From positions 1,612,001 to 1,676,000 of the forward strand of contig NC_018721.1 in NCBI RefSeq assembly GCF_000153485.2: 64,000 bases of DNA, read 5' to 3'. This DNA comes from Psychroflexus torquis ATCC 700755. Lineage in GTDB: Bacteria; Bacteroidota; Bacteroidia; Flavobacteriales; Flavobacteriaceae. The translations under genes were made by a program, and so were the position numbers. How positions within the stretch are numbered: position 1 is the stretch's first letter; each line of letters opens with the position of its first letter. The notes below the pieces were generated by a model, which was not told the DNA's origin, searched no databases, and worked only from the letters and a program-made list of their open reading frames with translations. Positions 39,896 through 49,287 of the stretch are shown piece by piece.

Positions 39896-41383
39896 TTAGT
39901 AGTTAGGATTTTGTTCCCAATTGCCTTGAGAAAATTGAATTTCTTCTAGGGGTATTGGAAAAACTTCATTTTTCCCTGCTGTAAAGCCCTCTATTTGTTG
40001 AGCAGCTCTGCCCGTTCTTACCAAATCGAAAAAACGATGTCCCTCACCAACTAGCTCTAAGCGCCTTTGTCTGTATATTTCATCTGTAAGCTGACTTCCA
40101 GAAACATTTATATCTGGCAAGCCTGCTCTATTTCTAACTTGGTTCACGTAATCTAAAGCTAAAACATCATTGATGTTTCCTCTATTTAAGGCCTCTGCAG
40201 CCATCAGTAAAACATCTGCAAAACGTATAGCTCTATAATTATTAGGCTGTGTCAAATTAGGATCTCCAAGATTATCGTTTTGCCGAGGAATATATTTTCT
40301 ATTGTAATATCCTGTATGACCTGTTTGTGGGTCTTGATTTCCTATAGTAAAAGTTGCTCCAGTGTCTGCAGCCCAAGTTTCAATATCTAAAATACTTAGT
40401 TCTCTTCGTAAATCGTTTGTTTCAAAAGCATCAAACATTTCTTGTGTAGGCAAATTAAATCCGAAGCCAGATTCATAACGCGGTCCATCATACCCTCTTA
40501 CTCCACTAAATCCAACCATCACATTTCCTTCACTACACTGAAGACAACCAAATCCAGCACCTTCTGTACCTGTATATTGAATTTCAAATACAGCTTCAGC
40601 GCTATTTTCTGCTTCATATTCGAATAGATTTAAAACATCTTCTTCTGGTATGGTTCCATAAAGACGGAATCCTGAATTTACAACATCGTTAAGTTGAGCT
40701 GCTGCTAAGCCAAACTCATCCTGAAATAAGTGTACTTTGCCGAGTAAAGCCTGGGCAGAAGCTTTGGAGGCCCGTCCAACTTGAAGTGGTTGTGGGGATA
40801 AATTTAGAATTGCTAAACTCAAATCATTTTCAATGTAGGCATAAACATCTTCAACAGAAGCTCTTGGTATAGAAGTCTCTTCTCCTAATTCAAAACGCCC
40901 TTCTGGTTTAATGGGGATAGGTCCAAACCATTTCACTAATTCGAAATTGAAGTAAGCTCTTAAGAAGCGGACTTCAGCTATAATCTGTTCTTTTCCGTCA
41001 AAGTCTATCTTATCTTTATTTTCAATAATATAAGACGCTCTAAACACACCAGCGAAATTAAAATCCCAAACATTATCAATATCGTCATTTACAGGAGTAT
41101 GTATCATTCTGTCCACTTGCTGCCATCCTACAACATCTGTAGCACTTTCTCCTCCAGCATTGGCATTATCAGATGCTATTTCTCCAAGTATCACATTGAT
41201 GTATGTCGCTTGCAAAAGATCGTAAGCGCCTACTAGAGAATTTCGAAAATCGTCTTCCGTTTCAAAAAATGTTCCCGAAGTTAACTGAAAAGGAGGATCT
41301 ACATCTACAAAATCATCACTACAAGATACCAAAGCAAATGCTATTAAAATCAATACGCATTTATTATAAAAAGTGTTCATCAT
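39896..41383 (-). CDS. SusD/RagB family nutrient-binding lipoprotein
   Basis: 495 residues. Signal peptide with lipidation Cys in ALVSCSDDF, then the family opening VDVDPPFQLTSGTFFETEDDFRNSLVGAYDLLQ, the TPR-like ALLGKVHLFQDEFGLAAAQL and the C-terminal RRLELVGEGHRFFDLVRTG and FPIPLEEIQ. SusD proteins lie as a lid on their SusC transporter and bind oligosaccharides. It starts 9 bases after the SusC stop, which is the standard SusC-SusD arrangement. Confidence 0.95.
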   Translation of the reverse strand: MMNTFYNKCVLILIAFALVSCSDDFVDVDPPFQLTSGTFFETEDDFRNSLVGAYDLLQATYINVILGEIASDNANAGGESATDVVGWQQVDRMIHTPVNDDIDNVWDFNFAGVFRASYIIENKDKIDFDGKEQIIAEVRFLRAYFNFELVKWFGPIPIKPEGRFELGEETSIPRASVEDVYAYIENDLSLAILNLSPQPLQVGRASKASAQALLGKVHLFQDEFGLAAAQLNDVVNSGFRLYGTIPEEDVLNLFEYEAENSAEAVFEIQYTGTEGAGFGCLQCSEGNVMVGFSGVRGYDGPRYESGFGFNLPTQEMFDAFETNDLRRELSILDIETWAADTGATFTIGNQDPQTGHTGYYNRKYIPRQNDNLGDPNLTQPNNYRAIRFADVLLMAAEALNRGNINDVLALDYVNQVRNRAGLPDINVSGSQLTDEIYRQRRLELVGEGHRFFDLVRTGRAAQQIEGFTAGKNEVFPIPLEEIQFSQGNWEQNPNY

Positions 41384-41392
41384 TGTTCTGTA

Positions 41393-44300
41393 TTAAAGTT
41401 TAACATTTAGTCCTAATGTATATGTTCTAGGAAGGGGGTAAAAGCCTAAGTCAATTCCACCTCCTATTGGAGCACCAGTAGATGCAGTTGGGTCGTAACC
41501 TGAGTATTCTGTAAATGTAAAAGCATTATCTACTTTTGCATAGATTTTTACAGAAGTGAGTCCTACAGTTTTTAAAGCCTCCGTTGGTAAAGAGTATCCA
41601 AAAGAGATGGTCTGGATCCTAAGGAAAGAACCATCTTCAACAAAATAGTCTGAGAATAATTTGTTTGCAGTTGCCCCTGCGGAAACTCTAGGCTCTGTAG
41701 AGGAAGTACCTGGCCCTGTCCAACGATCTAATCTGCGACTTAACATGTTCACATTAACTTGATCACGCTCAAAATTTCTTACAATTTCGCTACCAAGATT
41801 AGCAAATGAGTAGGCACTAAAATCAAAGTTTTTGTAATTGAAAGATAAATTAAAACCCATAGTAACGTCAGGAATAGGATCTCCAATATAGGTTCTATCA
41901 TCTTGGCTTATTGTCCCGTCACCATTTACATCCACAAACCTTATATCACCAGGTCTTGCCGTTGCTCCAAGCAAAGCTTGAGAAGGATGTGCATCTACTT
42001 CAGCTTGGGACTGAAAAATCCCATCGGTTTTTAGACCATAAAAATAACCTATTGGTAGACCAACCTCCATTCTTGAGGGTGGAAGTTGTCCTACACTAAA
42101 CTGTCCACCTTCAAGAAATGGTGCTCCGTTTATTTGGGTAACTTCGTTATCTACAGTACTCAAATTATAATTCACACTAAAGGAGAAATCATCATTAACT
42201 TCTTTACTATAGTTTAAAGACAATTCAATACCCTTATTTACAACAGTACCTGCATTAATTGTAGGAGCTAAACTCCCTGGCGCGGAAGTTCCAAAAATAC
42301 CAGAGGTTGGTATACTAGGTATTAACAAATCCTCTCTTTCATTTCTATAATAATCGAATGTTACTCGTAAGTCCCTGTTTAAAAATTCAAGATCAAGTCC
42401 AAGGTCTAATTTTGTTGAAATTTCCCACTTGACGTTCGGATTAGCCAGAGGACCTAAAGCTTGGCCTTCTGTTAAACTTTGGTCTTCTCCAAAAACATAG
42501 GTCGCTTCGCCGTTGAGTCTTGAAAGAAAAAGAAAATTACCAATTTGATCATTTCCTAATTGACCGTAACTCCCTCTTAATTTTGCAAAATTTATAAAAT
42601 TATTAGTTCCTATAAAATCTTCTTCAGTCATAATCCAACCTGCAGTAACCGAAGGAAACCATGCAGAGGCATTATTTGGTCCAAAATTAGAAGAGGTATC
42701 ACGGCGTATAATCCCCGATAATAAATAGCGATCTAAATACGAAAACTCTACTCTACTGAAATAAGATAATCTCCTGAATTCGTTAACGAATGAACCATTG
42801 GTTTGATTATCTCCAACTCCAATAGCAGAATCTAAATCTGCAAACTGAAAGCTATTTCTAGGGACTCCTGTTCTAGAACCAAAAAGTCCCTCACCATGAG
42901 CTCTAAAAACTGTTGTTCCTAGTGTAAAGTTTACATCTAAATCGTCGAAGAACGTTTTTTCGATCGTATTAAATAAATCAAACGTATAATCGTAGAAATC
43001 TTGTTGGTTGAGATTGACTTGATTAAAGGGACGATTAAAAACCTTTCCATTACCAAAATTAAACTCTGGGAAGAACTCCCTATTGTTTAGTTTAGAAGAA
43101 TTGAATCCATATCTGGCAGTTAATTTAAAATCCTTGATATATTCCAATTCAGCTTTAAAAGAACCACTTAATCGATTGCTCTCAAAATCATTGAAGGTAT
43201 TATTAATTTGCGCTAGTGGGTTAACCACTTCGTTTCCCAAATCTATAGTTCCATCCAAATTATTCTGGTTCCGATTGATTACTGGGGCAATATTAATGGC
43301 GTTAAAAAGAACAGAGCCAAGTCCAAATGAATTTATGCCTTGAGATCTATTATTTGTAAAAAACACATTAGCACTCACATTTAAAAAATCCCTCACATCT
43401 GTGTTTATGGAGATGCTGGCTGTGGACCTCTTAAAATTAGATTTATCTGGAGCAACAATACCACCTTGGTCTAGGTGAGATGCGCTGAAGGAGTAATCTG
43501 TATTCTCAGACCCTCCTCTTATGGATACATTATTGCTAACAACTGTAGGAGTTTCAAAGACTTGATCTTGCCAATCTGTATTATTGTTAATTTGAGATAG
43601 ATTAGTAAATGGCAAATCCTGACCTGCGTTAGCATATTTTTCATTGGTCAGTAGCACATATTCATTGGCATTCAATAAAGACAATTCCCTTGTTGTTTCT
43701 TGTATGCCAACATAAGTATTATATGTTATCACTGCAGATTGATTTCTTTCTCCTCTCTTAGTTTCAATAAGAACAACCCCGTTGGCTCCTATGGAACCAT
43801 AAATGGCAGCTTGTGCATCTTTTAAAACTGTGATTGACTCAATATCCTGTGGATTAATGGAGTTTAAACCTCCGTCGTACTGGGCACCATTTAGGATAAT
43901 TAGTGGAGAACTATTTCCGTTGGTTGACACTCCTCTAATTCTAATATTAGATTCTGCCCCAGGCGCACCAGATTGAGGAGTTACAGTTACTCCTGCAGAA
44001 GTTCCCTGTAGTGCAGTTGCGGCATTGATAGGTTCAAGATCCTGTATTGATTCAGAGTTAACAGTAGAAATAGAACCCGTGATTTTTCGTTTACTACTCG
44101 AACCATATCCAATAACGACTACATCGTCTAAAGCTTCAGTATCTGCCTCTAGTTGGACTTCAAATTGGAATTTTCCTGCCACTTTCCTCTTTAAAGTTTT
44201 AAACCCCAAATAGGAAAATACAAGAGTTGCGTCCTCTTGGACGGAAGGCAATATAAAGTTACCGTCAAAATCTGTGGTTGTCCCTTGTGAAGTGCCTTCT

Positions 44301-44431
44301 ACAATGACATTCACCCCTAATAATGGCATCCCAGATTCTTTATCTGCCACACTGCCTTCAATATCTCTCACCTGCGAAAACAGACAAAGCGAAAAAAAGC
44401 AAAACGTCGATAACAAAAAATTTTTAATCAT
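41393..44431 (-). CDS. SusC/RagA family TonB-linked outer-membrane transporter
   Basis: 1012 residues. Signal peptide ending at LFSQ; an N-terminal carboxypeptidase-like domain (~20-105, GVNVIVEGTSQGTTTDFDGNF), a TonB-box region (LDDVVVIGYG), plug domain with RIRGVSTNGNSSPLIILNG and the DAQAAIYGSIGANGVVLIETK signature, then a large barrel ending YTLGLNVKL. It imports oligosaccharides bound by SusD using TonB energy. It is the first gene of the SusC-SusD-binding protein-GH16-GH3 operon, and the 236 bases in front hold a cluster of repeated ACTAC/GTAGT motifs. Confidence 0.95.
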   Translation of the reverse strand: MIKNFLLSTFCFFSLCLFSQVRDIEGSVADKESGMPLLGVNVIVEGTSQGTTTDFDGNFILPSVQEDATLVFSYLGFKTLKRKVAGKFQFEVQLEADTEALDDVVVIGYGSSSKRKITGSISTVNSESIQDLEPINAATALQGTSAGVTVTPQSGAPGAESNIRIRGVSTNGNSSPLIILNGAQYDGGLNSINPQDIESITVLKDAQAAIYGSIGANGVVLIETKRGERNQSAVITYNTYVGIQETTRELSLLNANEYVLLTNEKYANAGQDLPFTNLSQINNNTDWQDQVFETPTVVSNNVSIRGGSENTDYSFSASHLDQGGIVAPDKSNFKRSTASISINTDVRDFLNVSANVFFTNNRSQGINSFGLGSVLFNAINIAPVINRNQNNLDGTIDLGNEVVNPLAQINNTFNDFESNRLSGSFKAELEYIKDFKLTARYGFNSSKLNNREFFPEFNFGNGKVFNRPFNQVNLNQQDFYDYTFDLFNTIEKTFFDDLDVNFTLGTTVFRAHGEGLFGSRTGVPRNSFQFADLDSAIGVGDNQTNGSFVNEFRRLSYFSRVEFSYLDRYLLSGIIRRDTSSNFGPNNASAWFPSVTAGWIMTEEDFIGTNNFINFAKLRGSYGQLGNDQIGNFLFLSRLNGEATYVFGEDQSLTEGQALGPLANPNVKWEISTKLDLGLDLEFLNRDLRVTFDYYRNEREDLLIPSIPTSGIFGTSAPGSLAPTINAGTVVNKGIELSLNYSKEVNDDFSFSVNYNLSTVDNEVTQINGAPFLEGGQFSVGQLPPSRMEVGLPIGYFYGLKTDGIFQSQAEVDAHPSQALLGATARPGDIRFVDVNGDGTISQDDRTYIGDPIPDVTMGFNLSFNYKNFDFSAYSFANLGSEIVRNFERDQVNVNMLSRRLDRWTGPGTSSTEPRVSAGATANKLFSDYFVEDGSFLRIQTISFGYSLPTEALKTVGLTSVKIYAKVDNAFTFTEYSGYDPTASTGAPIGGGIDLGFYPLPRTYTLGLNVKL

Positions 44432-44495
44432 ATCTGTTGTTTGTTTAAAGTAAATCTAACACTAAGTACGTCACAATTAGTTTTATAGGAATTAC

Positions 44496-44632
44496 AAAAA
44501 AACTACAAGATGTTAAAATTCTGGATTTCTGAATTATAACACTACCTCATAGCCCATTTGTAGTAAGCTAAATAGAATTGTTAAATTTTTAACTACAACG
44601 TTATATTTGTGTTTTTTAAGCCTTTTGTAGTG
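44496..44632 (-). promoter_or_regulatory. SusC upstream region with repeated TTTGTAGT/ACTACAAA motifs
   Basis: ACTACAA occurs at 44502-44508 and 44592-44598, TTTGTAGT at 44557-44564 and TTTTGTAGT at 44623-44631, plus a weaker ACTAC at 44541. They form two inverted pairs. The same core recurs before the MFS gene (48943-48954). The sites lie between SusC and the LuxR-HTH regulator gene, so they are candidate binding sites for that regulator. No good TAnnTTTG box could be placed here. Confidence 0.5.
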
Positions 44633-44667
44633 GTAATGTAGAGTTAAAATTAGCAATTGTATTGGTT

Positions 44668-47529
44668 CTAAATTTCCAAAATATAATCTGCTAAGCCAAT
44701 TTCACGCGGTAAGTCCATTTTTTTACGCAAACGATATCGCTTCACTTCAACACTTTTCGTAGATATGTTGAAGAGCGGTGCGATCTCTTTGGACGATAAA
44801 TTCAAACGCAAGTAAGCGCTAAGTCTTAAATCATTTGGTGTTAGAGAATTATGTTTGGATTTCATCTTTTTCAAAAAGTCTTTATCTGCATTATTAAAGG
44901 CTTCTTCGAAGATCTTCCAATCGTCTGAATTGTTGATATTTTTATCGATAATCTTAATCACATTCCTAGAAGAAGCTTGTAATGGTTTTGATTTTTGGAG
45001 TTCCTCTTTAATTGAATTTAGAAATTCATTTTTCTTGATTAAGCTCATCGTAGAGACAGCCAACTCTCTATTCTTAGTTTCTATGTCCTGTTTGAGCTGT
45101 TCATTTTTAACTTGCATAAGCTCTTGCTCACTTTCTAGTTCTTTAAGTTCTAATTCTTGATTGGCTTTCCGCTTTAGTTCAATTTTTTGTTTTTTATAAT
45201 AGCGTTTATAAATAGTGTGAATCACTAAAAAGAAAACAATTGAAGTTAAAAGATAAACAATAAGCATAAGGTTTGAAAAAGAAAAAGGACGCTCTACAGT
45301 AAATATAAACGATTTGGAGCTCTTTTGATAACTCTCTCCAATTCTTGCTCTCACCTGAAATTCGTAATCGCCGGAAGCCAGATTACTGTATGTTATTTCA
45401 TTTTGTGACCCCCATGCGGTCCAGTCTTCTAAAAACCCCTTAAGCCGAAATTGATATTCGGAAGAAAAGTATTTTTCAAAGTGTGGTACACTAAAATTAA
45501 AATGAATATTATTGAACTTATTCTTTAATACTGCTGGTTGATCTTTAGCCAGAAAGACGGATTCTTTTCCATTTTCCCAGTACTTTATAGAAGTTAAATT
45601 TAGAGGTTGATCAATTTTTGATTTAGAAAATTTATCATAATTGATGACCATATAGCCTTGTGTAAAGCCTAATAAGTATTCATCGTCACTTAACTGAAGA
45701 ATATTTTCATAACCAGCCATCGTTCCTCTAGAATCCGAGGTAATTGGAATGGAAGCTAACCTGTAATTCTCATTCAATTTACCTTGTAAGGTAAAATCTA
45801 CACTATTTTTATTAAAACTCCAGAGTCCAATTTCTCCTTCAGTTACTGACAATTTCCCAGAGGAATAAGTCTCTTCAGAATACATCTGGCTTAATAAACT
45901 GTCTTTTTGAAAAGTATTATTTTCCATCTGAAATTTCCAAATGCCTTTTTGTTGGGCGTAATAGACTTGGCCTTTAAATTTAGCCAAACTAGAATATAGG
46001 CCTTTTTCTAGATCTACGTATTGGTGAATTTTAGAAACTTGAGTAAAATCTTTATCTAAGCTTATGCGATAAACACCTTTATACTCGTGATCAATTAAAA
46101 CTTCAGTGGGTGATATAAATTCAACAAATTTTGAAGACACGTCAAAATTTTTGATTTTGTTACGAAACTGCCATTGACCAGTCACCTTCTCTAAAACACT
46201 CAATCCTGAATAATTACCTTGTATAATAAGGCTTGGTTGGTTTGGAACCGACTTGAAACACCATGTACCTAGCAACTCAGAAAGTTGCTCAAAGTCGGTA
46301 TCTCCCACCACAAACGTCCCGTTGTTATGGCCACAAAATAAGGTGTCATCAATGGTTTTAAGAGTCCATACTTGTCCCTTAGACCCTTCCACAAGTTGAA
46401 AGTCCTCGCCAGGACTTTCAACTGTTCTAAAGAAAAGACCCTGATTTGTTCCTAAATAGAGACGATTATGGTGAACGATGGAAGTATATATGGTGCCTAA
46501 AATTCCTTTATCATCATTAAAAACACTAATTGAAGAGTTTATATTAACACAATCAATACCATTATCGAGTCCAAGCCAAATATTACTGTCTTTATCCTCA
46601 AAGACAGATAAAACTGTATTATTGGTAAGGCCCTCTTGCTGTGAAATTTGATTCGTAATAAGACCTTCGGGAGTAAGAAAAATAACGCCCTGAGAAATAG
46701 TCCCTAAAACTATACCTCCGTCAGTCTTTTGTAAACTCGCATATACATTAAAGGTGTTAAGGCTAGTAGAATTTGAAGGCCATAATTGAGGGACTTCCTC
46801 TAATGTATAAATGCCTTCTGTTTCGGTTTGCACCAAGATTTGATTCTTATAGGTATAAAGATTAGTGATAAGATTGGTTGTAAAGAAGGCATGATCTGAA
46901 ACCAATAAAGGGTTGCCATCTTCAATTTTGAAAAGCCCCTTATTTACAATCTGAAAATAAAGATCTGACTCTAACTTAAACATTTTTGAAATTGAACCTT
47001 CAATAGGAATTTTATTTACGAACTTATCATCAGTATGGTAAGTGTATATATGATCTAAAGATTGAAAAATGATCCAGTCTTCAAGCCTTTCAATGGTCCA
47101 GAATTGTTCATCTGTACCAATAGAATCGATAATATCGAGAGATAGTGAATTGTAGACTAAAGCACCTGTAGACTGTTTTTCCCAAAATCCAAATTCCCGA
47201 TAACTCCCTGAATATATTTTGTCATCATGAAAAAAAACAGAGCGAAGAATGGTTTGGTTAGGAGAAAGGTATAGCGCCCATGCCTCCCCATCATACTCCA
47301 ATAGTCCTTTATTATTGGCTATATAGATGTGCTTGTTTTCTCCTTGTGTAATGGACCAGTTCTGGTTATCAGCTTGATAGTCTTTTGGCGAAAAACTTAA
47401 AACAGGAGGCAATTCCTGAGAGTGACTGGATCCTAGAAAGCAAAAGAATAGGCAAACATGTAGGGATACATGAAACTTAACATTGTAAAGATTGTAAGTC
47501 TTAATCCCAAATATCCTCAAGCTCTTCAA
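44668..47529 (-). CDS. Periplasmic propeller / Y_Y_Y / membrane / LuxR-type HTH regulator
   Basis: 953 residues. After a signal peptide (VCLFFCFLGSSHSQ) comes a beta-propeller of Reg_prop-like repeats (~30-620), a Y_Y_Y domain (~640-735, with FNNIHFNFSVPHFEKYFSSEYQFRLKGF), one membrane helix (LMLIVYLLTSIVFFLVIHTIY), a coiled coil of ~90 residues and a C-terminal LuxR-type HTH (LTPNDLRLSAYLRLNLSSKEIA, STKSVEVKRYRLRKKM). It has no histidine kinase or receiver, so the signal must pass directly from periplasmic sensor to DNA-binding domain. Only a TTG start (47529) is available, 29 bases inside the MFS gene. Confidence 0.9.
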   Translation of the reverse strand: MKSLRIFGIKTYNLYNVKFHVSLHVCLFFCFLGSSHSQELPPVLSFSPKDYQADNQNWSITQGENKHIYIANNKGLLEYDGEAWALYLSPNQTILRSVFFHDDKIYSGSYREFGFWEKQSTGALVYNSLSLDIIDSIGTDEQFWTIERLEDWIIFQSLDHIYTYHTDDKFVNKIPIEGSISKMFKLESDLYFQIVNKGLFKIEDGNPLLVSDHAFFTTNLITNLYTYKNQILVQTETEGIYTLEEVPQLWPSNSTSLNTFNVYASLQKTDGGIVLGTISQGVIFLTPEGLITNQISQQEGLTNNTVLSVFEDKDSNIWLGLDNGIDCVNINSSISVFNDDKGILGTIYTSIVHHNRLYLGTNQGLFFRTVESPGEDFQLVEGSKGQVWTLKTIDDTLFCGHNNGTFVVGDTDFEQLSELLGTWCFKSVPNQPSLIIQGNYSGLSVLEKVTGQWQFRNKIKNFDVSSKFVEFISPTEVLIDHEYKGVYRISLDKDFTQVSKIHQYVDLEKGLYSSLAKFKGQVYYAQQKGIWKFQMENNTFQKDSLLSQMYSEETYSSGKLSVTEGEIGLWSFNKNSVDFTLQGKLNENYRLASIPITSDSRGTMAGYENILQLSDDEYLLGFTQGYMVINYDKFSKSKIDQPLNLTSIKYWENGKESVFLAKDQPAVLKNKFNNIHFNFSVPHFEKYFSSEYQFRLKGFLEDWTAWGSQNEITYSNLASGDYEFQVRARIGESYQKSSKSFIFTVERPFSFSNLMLIVYLLTSIVFFLVIHTIYKRYYKKQKIELKRKANQELELKELESEQELMQVKNEQLKQDIETKNRELAVSTMSLIKKNEFLNSIKEELQKSKPLQASSRNVIKIIDKNINNSDDWKIFEEAFNNADKDFLKKMKSKHNSLTPNDLRLSAYLRLNLSSKEIAPLFNISTKSVEVKRYRLRKKMDLPREIGLADYILEI

Positions 47530-48877
47530 GTGATTTGTTTTTGGTTTCTGGTAAAAATTTGTAAGTAAACACTATGATAAGTATTATAAATCCTATAAAA
47601 ATAAAATAGGGTAATGATCCATTCCAAAAGCTATTCATATTAGTCTCACTTTCAGAAACAACAGGAAAAAATTGTGATACAACGTAATTCGAAGCCCATT
47701 GGGCTGCAACAGCAATAGACATGGCGGCACTTCTAATTCGATTAGGAAACATCTCGGAAAGCAAAACCCAAACTACAGGTCCCATAGACATGGCAAAAGA
47801 AGCGATAAAAAGCAATACGCCTATCAGAGAAACCAACCCAACACTTTGTTGTTGAAGACTAATACCGAGTAAAGAAAATCCAATTATCATACCGACGCAT
47901 CCAATATAAACCAAAGGTTTTCTTCCAAATTTATCTACAGAGAACATAGCGATAAAAGTGAAAATCAAATTAATAAAAGCTAAAAGAATTTGTTGTTCAA
48001 TAACGTCATCTTTCCCAAAACCTAAAGCTTTTTCAAAAATATCTGAGCCATAATATAACACGGCGTTAATCCCAGTAAATTGTTGTAACATTGAAAATAT
48101 AGTCCCTATGAGTATAATACCTAAAATTGCTTTCGAAAAAAAGTTGACTTTAGGCTTTTCTAGATTTTGATCAATCGAATCCTGAATTTGATGAGCCTCT
48201 ATCTTGGCCAATTCACTACCATGGATTTTTAAAAGAGTGCCATACCCTTCTTCAGGTCTTTGCATCAGGTATAACCATCTTGGACTTTTAGGGACAAAAA
48301 ATAGCAGAACCAAAAACAAGCTACTAGGAATTAACTCCGACCAAAACATTCGTCGCCAGCCAAAGGAAATGTTCTCAGCGACACTTAACTTATCACCAAT
48401 AAAGTAAGTTACCAAAAACACTACAAAAAAACCAATAACAATAGCCAATTGGTAAAAGGTAACTAAAGTTCCACGCCTGTGTGAGGGGGCAATTTCGGCA
48501 ATATACATAGGAGCAGACATAGAGGCAATACCTATACCAAGCCCACCTATAATTCTAAAAACCACCAATAAGCTAACTGAATCAGGTAGAAAAGAAGGTA
48601 AGCCTGAGCCCCATGCTGAAATTGTAAATAAAGCTGCAGAGATAATTAATGAGTACTTTCTACCAATTTTCATACTTAGGTAACCCGCACTCAGGGCCCC
48701 TACAAGACACCCTATTAAGGCCGACCCAACGACCCAACCCTTTAAAGCTGGATCTAAGTCAAAGTGTTGACTCAGAAAGTATTGAGCACCATTAATAACA
48801 CCTGTATCATAACCAAACAAAAATCCACCAAGTGCAGATACGGAGGTAATGAGCAATAAAAACGTTTTGGACTTCAT
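47501..48877 (-). CDS. MFS sugar porter (sugar:proton symporter type)
   Basis: 458 residues with about 12 membrane helices. Signature motifs of the sugar porter family are intact: GGFLFGYDTGVINGAQ, GRKYSLI, MYIAEIAPSHRRGTL with PESPRWL-like PKSPRWL, QQFTGINAVLYYG, FGRKPLVY and the C-terminal PETKNKSLEELE. It should import a monosaccharide, most likely glucose freed by the GH3 enzyme. It is the promoter-proximal partner of the propeller/LuxR regulator, whose TTG start lies within its last codons. A TAnnTTTG box and a TTTTTGTAGT motif precede it. Confidence 0.94.
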   Translation of the reverse strand: MKSKTFLLLITSVSALGGFLFGYDTGVINGAQYFLSQHFDLDPALKGWVVGSALIGCLVGALSAGYLSMKIGRKYSLIISAALFTISAWGSGLPSFLPDSVSLLVVFRIIGGLGIGIASMSAPMYIAEIAPSHRRGTLVTFYQLAIVIGFFVVFLVTYFIGDKLSVAENISFGWRRMFWSELIPSSLFLVLLFFVPKSPRWLYLMQRPEEGYGTLLKIHGSELAKIEAHQIQDSIDQNLEKPKVNFFSKAILGIILIGTIFSMLQQFTGINAVLYYGSDIFEKALGFGKDDVIEQQILLAFINLIFTFIAMFSVDKFGRKPLVYIGCVGMIIGFSLLGISLQQQSVGLVSLIGVLLFIASFAMSMGPVVWVLLSEMFPNRIRSAAMSIAVAAQWASNYVVSQFFPVVSESETNMNSFWNGSLPYFIFIGFIILIIVFTYKFLPETKNKSLEELEDIWD

Positions 48878-48914
48878 CTATTAATTTTTGTTAAGCAAAA
48901 TAGAAAACATATTT

Positions 48915-48954
48915 CAAATATACATCACTATATCGATAGAGATTTTTGTAGTTT
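48915..48954 (-). promoter_or_regulatory. MFS promoter candidate: -7 box with an upstream GTAGT motif
   Basis: Minus-strand TATATTTG at 48915-48922 fits TAnnTTTG, 37 bases from the MFS ATG. TTTTTGTAGTTTT at 48943-48954 sits where the -33 region should be and shares its core with the SusC upstream motifs. A related ACTAC lies at 48982. This suggests joint control of porter/regulator and SusC operons. Confidence 0.45.
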
Positions 48955-49287
48955 TAATCTTGTACAGGTTCACAATTATACACTACTATGGTGGAAGTTA
49001 CTAATATAAAGATTAAACGAGTAAATAATAATAATTTTTAGAGCTATCCGATCTAGAAATGACGGCTAGCTACTTTGAGTTTAAATCTCTCTAGCAAAAG
49101 GATAAATTATAGTTGAAGGCAAATTGAGAAATCTCAAAAACAACTTACATCTCTATATTGGCCTTTTAACTTCTGTATGATATACCAATAAAAGAAAAAT
49201 TAATAAAGATTTAGTGTTTAGGTTAAATCGAAGTCAAAAATTATAAAAACTGCCAAATACATCTTATATTGAAAAAAATGGAAATTT
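48955..49287. other. Intergenic region between the glucan locus and the alcohol dehydrogenase
   Basis: About 330 AT-rich bases between divergent genes. Besides one more ACTAC at 48982 I see no ORF, hairpin with T-tract or repeat. A weak similarity exists between GTGTTTAGGTTAAATCGAAG near 49213 and the sequence near 50892, downstream of the DUF2237 gene's promoter side, but it is too degenerate to call a repeat. Confidence 0.5.
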
